From Saprospiraceae bacterium (GTDB taxonomy: Bacteria > Bacteroidota > Bacteroidia > Chitinophagales > Saprospiraceae): a stretch of 64,000 nucleotides of DNA. The stretch is taken from assembly GCA_016713025.1 (NCBI GenBank), contig JADJPZ010000004.1, forward strand, positions 1,674,001 through 1,738,000, given 5' to 3'. Numbering within the stretch: the stretch's first letter is position 1; each line of letters opens with the position of its first letter. A model generated the notes under the pieces. It did not search any database and was not told the origin of the DNA. It saw only the letters and a list, made by a program, of their open reading frames with translations. Below are positions 54,533-63,567 of the stretch, piece after piece. Position numbers and translations under genes: made by a program.

Positions 54533-54985
54533 TTATTTTTTGAGAATATACGTGTAGCCGATAAATTTCTGAATCTCAGAAGGTTTAATGGAAGTGTATA
54601 GTGCATTGGCAGGCACATTGTCAACTTCAGTGCCAAGCCATACTTCATCACAATTGGACTCTTGAGCAAAGCTGAATAAGTAATTCATCAATGCCTTACC
54701 AATGCCTTGTTTTTGGAAGTTTTCACATACATCTACTTCGTCAATATAGAGCCAAATATCACCATTGGGTTTGTTTAAAATTTTTGCAGAAGCCATACCT
54801 GCTAATTGTTCATCACAATAAGCAACTATAAACACACTTTCTGTTCTCACCAAAAACGCTTTCAAATCTCGTACCGAATAGTCTTCCGGAGATATTTCGG
54901 AGGCTGGAACCCATTGTGCCTTTCGAATATCTAAAACTAATTTTTTCAGATCATCTTTTGCTGTAACTCTTTTGATATCTAACAT
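54533..54985 (-). CDS. GNAT-family N-acetyltransferase
   Basis: 150 residues of GNAT fold. Motif A, the acetyl-CoA loop, reads ENFQKQGIGKALMNYLFSFA (Q-x-x-GxG/A), preceded by the strand WLYIDEVDVC and followed by EVWLGTEVDNVPANALY and the motif B region. The acceptor is unknown; aminoglycosides or other small amines are common for this group. It is the first gene of the same-strand run GNAT-VOC-BtrH-mini-protein. Confidence 0.85.
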   Translation of the reverse strand: MLDIKRVTAKDDLKKLVLDIRKAQWVPASEISPEDYSVRDLKAFLVRTESVFIVAYCDEQLAGMASAKILNKPNGDIWLYIDEVDVCENFQKQGIGKALMNYLFSFAQESNCDEVWLGTEVDNVPANALYTSIKPSEIQKFIGYTYILKK

Positions 54986-55059
54986 TTTACTTTTTTGAAA
55001 ATAATAAAAATAAGTACCTGGCCACCAAAATATTTCATGTTATTTTTTCCAAAGCTATT

Positions 55060-55164
55060 TTACCATTCTTTCGGATGGTTTTGGTCTGCCCACCAAGGAA
55101 ATCCTGCTATTCCAATTGCTTTCAATCGCAAAATAATTTGAGTGGTATAATGTTGGATCTGGCG
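55060..55164 (-). pseudogene. Short C-terminal coding fragment
   Basis: On the minus strand about 34 codons without a start read QIILRLKAIGIAGFPWWADQ, then NHPKEW and TAA. The Trp-rich end looks like real protein, but I cannot name it. It may be the tail of a lost gene between DUF1801 and GNAT. Confidence 0.3.
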
Positions 55165-55177
55165 GAGGTTTTAATCA

Positions 55178-55516
55178 TTAATTCGCAATTTGCTTCAGCC
55201 ATTCACAGATCACATTTTTTCGAATTTCATCCTTATTTTTAATCTTAATATGTTTCAATGTATTCCCTTCTCCTTCCAATATATTGTCAGGGTCCTGAAT
55301 TTTGTCAATGTTGTAGAAACCAAGAGTTATGTGCTTTTTTGCAAATCTCAGATAAGCAAAATCTTTACCATTGTTAAATACCGGCATATTCCACTTTATT
55401 TCTTCGGACACATTGGCAACTGTGTCGTGAATGAGTATGCGCAATTCTTCAAGAATTTCAATTTGTTCTGTATTTGCATTGCCAATATAATCCGATACTT
55501 TTTGATTATAATTCAT
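55178..55516 (-). CDS. DUF1801 (YdhG-like) protein
   Basis: 112 residues. The family pattern is YIGNANTEQIEILEELRILI, EEIKWNMPVF, DFAYLRFAKKHITLGFY and KHIKIKNKDEI. DUF1801 proteins are small, cytoplasmic and of unproven function, with a frataxin-like fold. It begins 6 bases after the truncated gene remnant next to the IS. Confidence 0.82.
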   Translation of the reverse strand: MNYNQKVSDYIGNANTEQIEILEELRILIHDTVANVSEEIKWNMPVFNNGKDFAYLRFAKKHITLGFYNIDKIQDPDNILEGEGNTLKHIKIKNKDEIRKNVICEWLKQIAN

Positions 55517-55522
55517 ACACTG

Positions 55523-55679
55523 TTATTTTGAATTTGATTTTAAAAAGAAACTCAACAATAAAGTAAAAGATATTCCTGTAATTAGATTGCCTATAAACGA
55601 ATAGAAACTTTGCATTGATGTGCTGTAATATTCTTTCTTTTCTGCCAATTTCTCTTCGATTATTATTGAGTCCACATTT
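55523..55679 (-). pseudogene. 3' remnant of a membrane-protein gene cut by the IS
   Basis: On the minus strand an open frame running out of the IS edge reads DSIIIEEKLAEKKEYYST, then SFYSFIGNLITGISFTLLLS with FFLKSNSK and TAA (55523-55525). A charged stretch followed by one C-terminal transmembrane helix is typical of a tail-anchored protein. No 5' part is recognisable on the other side of the IS. Confidence 0.45.
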
Positions 55680-57480
55680 GAGTCCACTCCGAAAAGTATT
55701 TAATAATTGATTCACAAATATAGTATAAAAAGAACATATGTTTTAAATTTGTGATATCAAAATAACTTTAATCCGGATGCTAAAAAAATCATCAAAGCAC
55801 CTACAGTTGGATATGTTTTCAAGCCCTGTTTCATTATTTAGTGGCAAGGTACAAACAGTGTATGAAAATCCTGATGCCTGGCATAATCTATTTCGCAAAG
55901 AAGTGATTATGCGCATAGACGAGGAGTTGTTCAGTCCTTTATATAGTGATAGTCAAGGCAGACCAAATGCATCCATACGAGTAATGATAGGGATGATGAT
56001 ATTGAAGGAAGCAGATGGTTTGAGTGATGAGAAGATATTTGAAAACTGTAGATTCAACTTGTTATATCGAAGTGCATTAGGGTTATTAAATTTAAGCGAC
56101 ACCATACCTACAGAATCCACTTACTATCTATTTCGGCACAATGTAGCAGCTTATGACAAGGAAAACGGAAAAAATCTATTTGCAGAAGTATTTGCCCAGA
56201 CGACAAAGGATCAATGTATTGAATTTGGAGTAAGCGGCAAGAAAATAAGAATGGACAGTAAGTTATTGGGAAGTAATATAGCATGGTTGAGCCGTTACGA
56301 ATTGATACATAAAACGTTAGAGCTTTATTACAAGGAAATAAAAGACAATGCTCACTTAGAAGCTACACTTAAAGAGAAGCTGGAAGACGCACTAAAAATG
56401 CAAGGAGACAAAGTAGTGTACACCCATACGAGCCAGGAAGTTAAGAGTAAATTAAAAGAGTTAGGTACCCTGATATCGAAAGTATTAGAGCTAACCGAAG
56501 GCTCACAAACAGACAGTTACAAAACATTACAAAGAGTATTCACCGAACAGTACGAGATCACCGAAGATAAAATGATAGTAGCCAAAGAAAAAGAATCCAT
56601 ATCGGCGCAGTCTGTACAATCGCCACACGATACCGACAGTACCTACCGTAGCAAAGGAGGTAACGATGGACAAAAAAACAAGAAGTAAAAGGCTACAGTG
56701 TGAATGTAACGGAGACATGCGATGATGAAAATCTAAATTTAATTACGAATGTCAATGTTAAAGTAGTAAGTACTCCTGACACTGACTTCTTAAAAGAAGA
56801 TACCGAAAAAACACAGGAAATCATATCAGATAAGATAGAATCAGTGTATGCAGATGGTGCCTACCATAGTCCCGAAAATCAAAACTATTGTAAAGACAAC
56901 GATATAGACTTAAACCTACAAGCAATACAAGGAGCCAAAGGAAGATACGAGTTGGAAATGACGGAAGACCAAACATTGCAAGTAAAAGATACACAAACTG
57001 GTGAAGAAGTAGAAAGTATAAAAGTAATCAGTAAAGATGGTACTGAAAAATGGCGAATAAAGACAGGCGAATCATACAGATATATCACGCAAAAAGAAAT
57101 AGATACCTACCAGATCAGGAAGAAAATAGAATCTACACCAAAAGAAGAAATACAGAGAAGAAACAATGTTGAAGCCACCATATTTCAGGTAAGTTATCAC
57201 TACCCCAATGCAAAGAGTAGGTATAGGGGATTAAGCAAACATCAAATGTGGGCCAACATGAGATGTTTATGGGTGAACTTTGTCCGAATCGTAAATTTTG
57301 TGACAGAAAATGGCCAAAACTTGCCAAATATTGCCCTAAATTTCATCAAAACAATTGTGATGGTCTATACGAGGCGTCAGATTATAAAAACCTTATTTCA
57401 AGATGTCAATTTTTTATCCCGTCAGCCCAAGAGTACTATTTTATGCGATTTTTAAAAATAGAGCTTTTCGGAGCGGACTC
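55680..57480 (+). mobile_element. IS1182-type insertion sequence
   Basis: An 1801-bp element with 17-base terminal inverted repeats, GAGTCCACTCCGAAAAG at 55680-55696 and its complement with one mismatch at 57464-57480. It holds one transposase region in two frames. No clear target duplication: the flanks are ATTT on the left and ATGA on the right. An extra GAGTCCAC sits just outside the left end (55668-55675), as if two ends were in tandem. A solo end of the same type lies at 45916. Confidence 0.85.
55777..57455 (+). pseudogene. IS1182-family DDE transposase, two frames joined at an A7 run
   Basis: The N-terminal part has the IS1182 beginning LSDEKIFENCRFNLLYRSAL and the first catalytic Asp in KIRMDSKLLGSNIAW. 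The second frame carries the next Asp in ESVYADGAYHSPEN and the catalytic Glu region in RRNNVEATIFQVSYHYPNAK, then RGLSKHQMWANMRCLWVNF. The frames meet at CAAAAAAAC (56671-56679). One more A, or a -1 slip on A AAA AAC, gives a full protein of about 560 residues. Without it, translation stops at 56686-56688, and the transposase is cut before two of its three catalytic residues. Confidence 0.8.
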
Positions 57481-57598
57481 ATGATTTAAATTTTCGCAGA
57501 ATATTTTATGTCCACTCTAAATAACTGATTACTTGTGAAATTGGCCATTTCCATCCAAACCATTCAGATTGTTTCATGTCCACTTCACTAAAATCCAT

Positions 57599-59008
57599 TT
57601 ATTTTTTCTCTTCCTTCTTTTCTGTTTTTTCCTTCTTGATCCGAATCTTTTCACCTTGTTTCAGATTCTTGCTGACCTCATTATAAGGTCCTGAAATCAA
57701 TTTGTCTCCTTGTTTTATCCCGGATTTTATCATGATATACTCATCATCCTGTATTCCGGTCACCACCTTTACCATTTTGGATGTATCGGCATCCATAAGG
57801 AATACCACTTCATCATATTCTACTTCAGGTACCACCGCAGACTGATCTTCACCTTCTGATGATGATATTTTCTTTTTGGGCTTTTGTCCATCTTTTTCTC
57901 TTACTGTGACACACTGGATTGGAACTGGAGTAACATCCTTTGCTTCTTCTGTGTAAACATCCACAGAAGCTGACATACCTGGTCTGAGCGGGTACTTGAC
58001 AGATGCAGATTTTATATCCAAATATGATGATTCGTCGACTTTGATTTTGACAATAAAGTTGGTGACTTGATCAGTATTGAGCGATTGTGCATTAGCGGCT
58101 CCGACGTTAGATGCAGAATTGGCAATTTGGGTCACCGTGCCTTTGAATTTTTTTCCAAGATATGCGTCTACTTCTATATCAGCCATATCTCCTACCATAA
58201 CCTTAAGGATATCATTTTCGCTGACATCTACCTGTACTTCCATCGCATTGAGATTGGAAATGCGCATCATCTCTGTACCAGTCATTTGGATGGTTCCCAC
58301 TACCCTTTCACCTTTTTCCACAGAAAGTTTTGATACTATTCCGCTTGTAGGTGATTTTATAGTCGTCCTGCTAAGACTGGTTTTAAGTTCATTGAGACTG
58401 GCATTAGCTCCCTTGATGCTAAACTCAGAAGCTTGTGCATTTTGCTGCGCACTTTTGATACTTGCATCTGCTGATCTGAGATTGGCTTCTAATTGTCTCA
58501 ATGTAGCCAGAGACTGATCCAGTTCAGCTTGTGAGATGACACCATCTTTTTTCAATTGCTCATTGCGCTTATGTATAGTTTTTGCATTTTCCAATTGAGC
58601 TACAATTTGCTCCCTTTGGGCTTTGTTGCCTTCTATTTGAGATCTACTGATGGCCAATTGTGCTTTGGAGCTATTCAAACTTGCCTCTCCTCTTTCGACA
58701 GCTGACATGTAAGTATCCGGATTGATTTTGGCCAATATCTGACCAACTACCACAGAGTCTCCTTCTTTGACATATAGTTGAACAATTTCACCTGATACAT
58801 CCGATGAAATTTTTACTTCTGTTTCAGGAAATATTTTTCCACTTGCAGAAACGGTTTCTCTGATAGTTCTGGAGGTCGCTTCTTCAATGGTGACTTCTTT
58901 GCCTTTAGGTTTTGAGCTTCCTTTGTAAATGGCTATGGCTGCTACAATGACAAGTGCAAGCAGTAAGCCTATAAGTAACCAATTTCTCTTTTTTGGTTTA
59001 ACAGTCAT
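57599..59008 (-). CDS. RND efflux periplasmic adaptor (HlyD/AcrA type)
   Basis: 469 residues: an N-terminal transmembrane anchor (WLLIGLLLALVIVAAIAIY), lipoyl half-motifs (VSGEIVQLYVKEGDSVVVGQ and TSGIVSKLSVEKGERVVG), a long alpha hairpin rich in Gln/Ala, a beta-barrel and a membrane-proximal domain, then a Lys/Glu-rich tail. It links an inner-membrane ABC or RND pump with the TolC channel encoded 59 bases upstream in the same direction. The pump itself is outside the window to the left or elsewhere. A 30-codon open stretch follows its stop, with no known meaning. Confidence 0.9.
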   Translation of the reverse strand: MTVKPKKRNWLLIGLLLALVIVAAIAIYKGSSKPKGKEVTIEEATSRTIRETVSASGKIFPETEVKISSDVSGEIVQLYVKEGDSVVVGQILAKINPDTYMSAVERGEASLNSSKAQLAISRSQIEGNKAQREQIVAQLENAKTIHKRNEQLKKDGVISQAELDQSLATLRQLEANLRSADASIKSAQQNAQASEFSIKGANASLNELKTSLSRTTIKSPTSGIVSKLSVEKGERVVGTIQMTGTEMMRISNLNAMEVQVDVSENDILKVMVGDMADIEVDAYLGKKFKGTVTQIANSASNVGAANAQSLNTDQVTNFIVKIKVDESSYLDIKSASVKYPLRPGMSASVDVYTEEAKDVTPVPIQCVTVREKDGQKPKKKISSSEGEDQSAVVPEVEYDEVVFLMDADTSKMVKVVTGIQDDEYIMIKSGIKQGDKLISGPYNEVSKNLKQGEKIRIKKEKTEKKEEKK

Positions 59009-59067
59009 GGAAATTTAATTATTTTGGTTTTTCAATAAAATTTTTGCTTTAAAGTTTGTTAAAACTT

Positions 59068-60492
59068 TTATTTTGTAAGTATTATGGGTTTTCCGAGATA
59101 AAAATCAAGTATTTTTGTCCGGAATAGATAGTCATATTTTGCTATTATGTGATTGATGACCGAAGATTCCATCTGAGTTTTCAATCTCGTCAGTTCGAAT
59201 GCATTTAAATTACCAATTTCAAATCTTTTTAATGCGTTATTGTACAGATTGGATTGGGCGGTTTTTGTTTTTTCTGTGGCCATAAATCTTGCCTTTGCAG
59301 CTTTGGCATCTGAAAGTGCCTGACCGATAGTAATTTTCAGAGTCTCTTTTGACTGATCTAGTGTCAGTTTTGCCCTTTCAGAATTAAGTTTTGCCCTTTG
59401 TAATCCTGCTTTGGCTGAATAATTACTATAGATAGGTATGGACACGGATGCTCCGATACCATATGAAATATTGTCTTTAAACTGGTTAAAATATGGTGTT
59501 TCAGAAAATATCGGCACCTGACTTGGGAAACCTATACTTACGTTTTGACCTCCAATGACCACATCCAAAGGCCTCACCACATTCTCTATTCTATCTATGG
59601 ATCTACCTTGGTTGGAATAATTTGTTCTGAGACTTCCACCAGCACCGACAGTAGGCAAAAAGTCTGCTTTGGCAATTTTTTCACCCAGATGTGCCACCTT
59701 TACTCTCATTTCATTAGCAGCGACCGATGGTTGAGTATTGAGTGCCGAATTATACAACTCTCCAAAAGTAACAATATCCGGATCCGTTTCCAATGGAACA
59801 TCACCAGGGTTCAGGATATCCATGTTGTAGTCAGGATCAAGGCGAAGAAATTGTTTTAAATTCAGTAGATTGATCATCAGGTTATTTCTTGCTTCGATGA
59901 TGGCTTGTTCATTGGTGGCAATCTGTGCTTGCAGATCAAGTATATCATTTTCAGGCCTGTTGCCGACAGCAATTTGTTTGTTAAGTTGATTCAGTTGATC
60001 ATTGGTTAGTTTGAGTTGGTTTTCTGCATTTAAGAGATTTTCTTTAGCAAATAAAAGATTCAGATACAAAGAAGCTACATTTAGGGATATGTCTCTTTTT
60101 GTTTGTTCCATATCTTTCATTGTTGCTCTACTACTCTGTATACTTTGCTGGATCGAGTTGCCTATTCTCCCGCCATTGTAAATCAATACATTGGAATTGA
60201 AAGAAAATCCATTATTAAAAAATGTTTCTGTCACAAACTGATTACTGGTAGGATCGATAGTTCGACCAAAATTCCACCCTACATTTGTATTGCCTGAAAG
60301 ATTGGGATATCTGGCATGTCGTGCCTGGGTAATGTCAATCTCTGTACCACTTAAAGTCAACTTGCTGTTTTCTATCTGCAAGCTTTTCTCAATGGCGTGG
60401 TTGACGCATTTTTCAAGCGACCAAATCTCCTGACCAAATAAACCTATGTGAAAGATTGACCAGAAAAACAGGCTTAATGATATTGTTTTCAT
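59068..60492 (-). CDS. TolC-family outer membrane efflux protein
   Basis: 474 residues with signal peptide (SLSLFFWSIFHIGLFG) and two outer-membrane-factor repeats: LEKCVNHAIEKSLQIENSK, then LNLLFAKENLLNAENQL, and in the second half SALNTQPSVAANEMRVKVAH. It forms the trimeric exit duct of a tripartite pump. It is the first gene of a two-gene operon with the adaptor. Confidence 0.92.
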   Translation of the reverse strand: MKTISLSLFFWSIFHIGLFGQEIWSLEKCVNHAIEKSLQIENSKLTLSGTEIDITQARHARYPNLSGNTNVGWNFGRTIDPTSNQFVTETFFNNGFSFNSNVLIYNGGRIGNSIQQSIQSSRATMKDMEQTKRDISLNVASLYLNLLFAKENLLNAENQLKLTNDQLNQLNKQIAVGNRPENDILDLQAQIATNEQAIIEARNNLMINLLNLKQFLRLDPDYNMDILNPGDVPLETDPDIVTFGELYNSALNTQPSVAANEMRVKVAHLGEKIAKADFLPTVGAGGSLRTNYSNQGRSIDRIENVVRPLDVVIGGQNVSIGFPSQVPIFSETPYFNQFKDNISYGIGASVSIPIYSNYSAKAGLQRAKLNSERAKLTLDQSKETLKITIGQALSDAKAAKARFMATEKTKTAQSNLYNNALKRFEIGNLNAFELTRLKTQMESSVINHIIAKYDYLFRTKILDFYLGKPIILTK

Positions 60493-60839
60493 TCAGTAAA
60501 ATATTTACAATGCAAATGTAGATAATTAAAAAATTATACCACTCATTTTTATATGAATGATGATTTACTATAGATAAATAGCATAAAAATGAAGTGTAAA
60601 GATGAACAAACATTAAAAAAAAGCTTAAATTTAAAATTGCAAGAGCAGGGACTAAATATCAAGTATCAAGATATCGGCAATGACAATTACGCTTGCATGA
60701 GTATAAAATGAAGGACAAAATAAATTATGGTAAATTTGAGTATTTAAACTTACGCTAAAATAAATCAGGCAACTTCTTAAAAAACATAACTTTAACATGA
60801 TTGTTATGATGTAATCAATAATTATTCGACAGAATATCG

Positions 60840-60847
60840 TAAGTTTG
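60840..60847 (+). promoter_or_regulatory. TAAGTTTG box directly before the large cargo gene
   Basis: Matches TAnnTTTG and ends 5 bases before the GTG start at 60853, so transcription would begin at or next to the start codon (leaderless mRNA). The 360-base gap 60493-60852 shows nothing else. Weak evidence because the -33 element is not seen. Confidence 0.3.
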
Positions 60848-60852
60848 TATTT

Positions 60853-63564
60853 GTGAAAATCCGGATATCAAAATACTTATATTTAATCATAATTATACTG
60901 GCGCCATGGGTCATATCAGCGACGCATAACCGTGCCGGAGAAATCACCTATAGACAACTCAGTCCCTTGACGATAGAAATGACGATCACTACTTACACCA
61001 AAGCCAGTAGTGTAGCTGCTGATAGAGACAGTCTGGAAGTTTTGTGGGGAGACGGCTCCAAAGAATGGGTGAAAAGAAACAACGACCTGACCAGATTTGA
61101 ACCCAATGATATCAAAATCAACAAATATATAGCTAACCACACTTATCCTGGTAGTGCTACATATACTGTTTCTTTTGTTGACCCCAACAGGATCGGCAAT
61201 ATTCTGAACGTCAATTATCCTAACTCCATAGATATTGCATTTTTCTTGAGTACTACGTTTACACTGCTTGATCAGCAATTTCAGGGATTTAACAATTCAG
61301 CCGTTTTACTGCAAGCCCCTATTGATAATGGTTGCGTCAACAAGGTATTTATACACAACCCCAACGCCTATGATCCGGATCAGGACAGTTTGGCATACGA
61401 GCTGGCAATACCTCTGATGGACATTAATTTACCTGTACCAAATTACAAACTGCCAAATCTGATTGGTGAGTTGGCAGGCAACAATCTGACTATCAACCCG
61501 GTAACAGGTGAAATAAGGTGGAATTCGCCAAAACTTCAAGGCCAATACAATATTGCTATCAAAATAAAAGAATACAGGAAAGGAAAGCTCATCAACGTCA
61601 TTTTGCGCGATATGCAAATCCTGATCCGAGCATGTGATAATGAGCCACCTGCCATCAAGTCGATAGCAGAAATATGTGTTGTAGCCGGTGAAAAATTGTC
61701 CATTGATATTGAAGTTTCAGACCCAAATACAAACCAAAAGGTAAAACTGACAGCCACAGGAGGCCCTTTTGTTGAAGTGTCTCCGGCCGTATTGACAGGA
61801 CCGGCCAACTTCACAAATGTAAATTTTAACGCAAAATTAGAGTGGCAAACTAATTGTAACCACATTTCAGGTCAGTATTACCAGATTGTTTTAAAAGCAA
61901 TCGACAATTATTTTCCGGATTCCACAGGCTTAGTTACATTAAAAACAATCAGAATTAAAGTAGTAGGACCCCCACCTAAAAATCTGATTTCTAAAAGCGA
62001 AAATGGAGCGATAAGATTGGAATGGGATAACCCATACTCATGTGATATGGCAAGGGACAACTATTTTTATGGATTTTCTGTCTGGAGAAAAATCGCAAGT
62101 TCAAACTACCAACCAGACACTTGCAATCCCGGGCTTACCAAATCACCTTTTCAGAAAATATCATTCAGAACAACTGCAAAATCCGGTGATAAATATTTTT
62201 TCATCGATGACCAAACTGAAGCCGGCAATACTTATTGCTACAGGGTTCAGGCAGAATTTGCAAAACTCACCAGTACTTCCAACCCATTCAATATTGTGGA
62301 GAGCCTTCCATCTAATGAATCGTGTGTTATCCTGAAAAGAGATATTCCTCTCATCACAAAAGTTTCTGTGACTGAGACATCTTCCGGTAATGGAATGATA
62401 CATGTGAAATGGGCAAAACCTCTGGCTGACCAATTAGATACTATAAAAAATCCGGGACCGTATCGATTTGACATATTCAGAGCAGTAGTTGGGGGTGCCC
62501 CTGTTTTGGTGAGTTCGATATCTTCAGTTCATTTTAAAACTATACCTGACAGCAACTATTTTGATAAAAACCTGAACACAATCGATAACCAATACTCTTA
62601 TTTCATATCATTTTTCAGCAATTCTAAAAAGATCGGAGACTCGCCAAGAGCTACATCTGTGTTTCTGACGGTATCCCCTTCTGATAAAAAAAATATCTTA
62701 TCATGGAATAGCAATACCCCATGGAGCAATCAATTATATACTATTTTTATTAAAAGAACCACCGGTCAGTTTGTGTTTTTGGCTGAAACAGCAGGAAATA
62801 ACTTTGAACACGGAAATCTTTCTAACGACAGCATCTATTGTTATCGGATAGAATCCAAAGGATCTTATTCTATTCCGGGTATAGAAGATCCTTTATTAAA
62901 TTTCTCTCAGGAAGTCTGCAAAAGACCTGTGGACAATGTAGCTTCATGTCCACCTGATCTGAAAGTAACCAATGTTTGCGAACGTCTTAATGGTATCACC
63001 ACTCCCGATGAACTATACAATAGTCTTTCATGGAGTAATCCTTTCAATAAGTGTCCGAATATCTCTAATGATATTGCCACATATGTTATTTATTATGCCG
63101 AAACAATTCAGGATTCACTTCAAAAAATCAAAGAGCAAAATGTATCAGATGGTTTGTTGTATTCGCACTATCCATTAAATGGGTTGTCAGGATGTTATGC
63201 AGTGACCACTATCGATTTTAATGGCAACGAGAGCGCAAGAAGCAATAAGCTGTGTGTAGATAATTGCCCGTTTTATGAATTGCCAAATACTTTTACACCA
63301 AATGGTGACGGAAAAAATGATATTTTTAAACCCAGAATTAATCTCTTTATCGCAGAAGTTCGATTTTTAGTGTATAACCAATGGGGCAACCTTGTTTTTG
63401 AGACCACAGACCCTGAGATTAACTGGGATGGAACAACTAATAAAGGAAATGAACTTTCTGACGGAACTTATCACTATATTTGCCGCGTTTTTGAAAAAAG
63501 GGTTGCAGGCATTACAGAAAGGAAAAATACCCTTAACGGATTTATTCATTTAATAAGAAATTAG
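60853..63564 (+). CDS. Large secreted T9SS cargo protein with CHU_C-type C-terminal domain
   Basis: 903 residues from a GTG. The signal peptide (YLYLIIIILAPWVISA) precedes THNRAGEITYRQLSPLTIEM, a motif seen at the start of many gliding-associated proteins. PKD/cadherin-like repeats follow in the middle (NGCVNKVFIHNPNAYDPDQD), then at least three fibronectin III-like segments (about 380-800). The last 85 residues are the gliding motility-associated C-terminal domain: LPNTFTPNGDGKNDIFKP, FLVYNQWGNLVFET, INWDGTTNKG, LSDGTYHYICRV. This is a type B sorting domain for type IX secretion, so the protein should reach the surface or medium. The role is likely adhesion or cell-surface structure. Confidence 0.88.
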   Translation: MKIRISKYLYLIIIILAPWVISATHNRAGEITYRQLSPLTIEMTITTYTKASSVAADRDSLEVLWGDGSKEWVKRNNDLTRFEPNDIKINKYIANHTYPGSATYTVSFVDPNRIGNILNVNYPNSIDIAFFLSTTFTLLDQQFQGFNNSAVLLQAPIDNGCVNKVFIHNPNAYDPDQDSLAYELAIPLMDINLPVPNYKLPNLIGELAGNNLTINPVTGEIRWNSPKLQGQYNIAIKIKEYRKGKLINVILRDMQILIRACDNEPPAIKSIAEICVVAGEKLSIDIEVSDPNTNQKVKLTATGGPFVEVSPAVLTGPANFTNVNFNAKLEWQTNCNHISGQYYQIVLKAIDNYFPDSTGLVTLKTIRIKVVGPPPKNLISKSENGAIRLEWDNPYSCDMARDNYFYGFSVWRKIASSNYQPDTCNPGLTKSPFQKISFRTTAKSGDKYFFIDDQTEAGNTYCYRVQAEFAKLTSTSNPFNIVESLPSNESCVILKRDIPLITKVSVTETSSGNGMIHVKWAKPLADQLDTIKNPGPYRFDIFRAVVGGAPVLVSSISSVHFKTIPDSNYFDKNLNTIDNQYSYFISFFSNSKKIGDSPRATSVFLTVSPSDKKNILSWNSNTPWSNQLYTIFIKRTTGQFVFLAETAGNNFEHGNLSNDSIYCYRIESKGSYSIPGIEDPLLNFSQEVCKRPVDNVASCPPDLKVTNVCERLNGITTPDELYNSLSWSNPFNKCPNISNDIATYVIYYAETIQDSLQKIKEQNVSDGLLYSHYPLNGLSGCYAVTTIDFNGNESARSNKLCVDNCPFYELPNTFTPNGDGKNDIFKPRINLFIAEVRFLVYNQWGNLVFETTDPEINWDGTTNKGNELSDGTYHYICRVFEKRVAGITERKNTLNGFIHLIRN

Positions 63565-63567
63565 AAC

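Noticed and set aside
55506..55715. A 69-codon minus-strand ORF at the left edge of the IS
   Set aside because: It begins inside the IS end and overlaps the start of DUF1801. Another minus-strand frame gives a more protein-like tail with a transmembrane helix.
55676..57484. Target-site duplication of the IS1182-type element
   Set aside because: The flanks ATTT and ATGA do not match, and no longer offset repeat was found.
57481..57598. A 30-codon ORF after the efflux adaptor stop
   Set aside because: It reads MDFSEVDMKQSEWFGWKWPI and then about ten codons. It could be a gene remnant, but there is too little to support a feature.
59050..59085. Another copy of the 8530 element end (TGTTAAAACTTTTATTTTG)
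   Set aside because: It lacks the GAG start and overlaps the tail of the TolC gene; in AT-rich DNA the likeness is not convincing.
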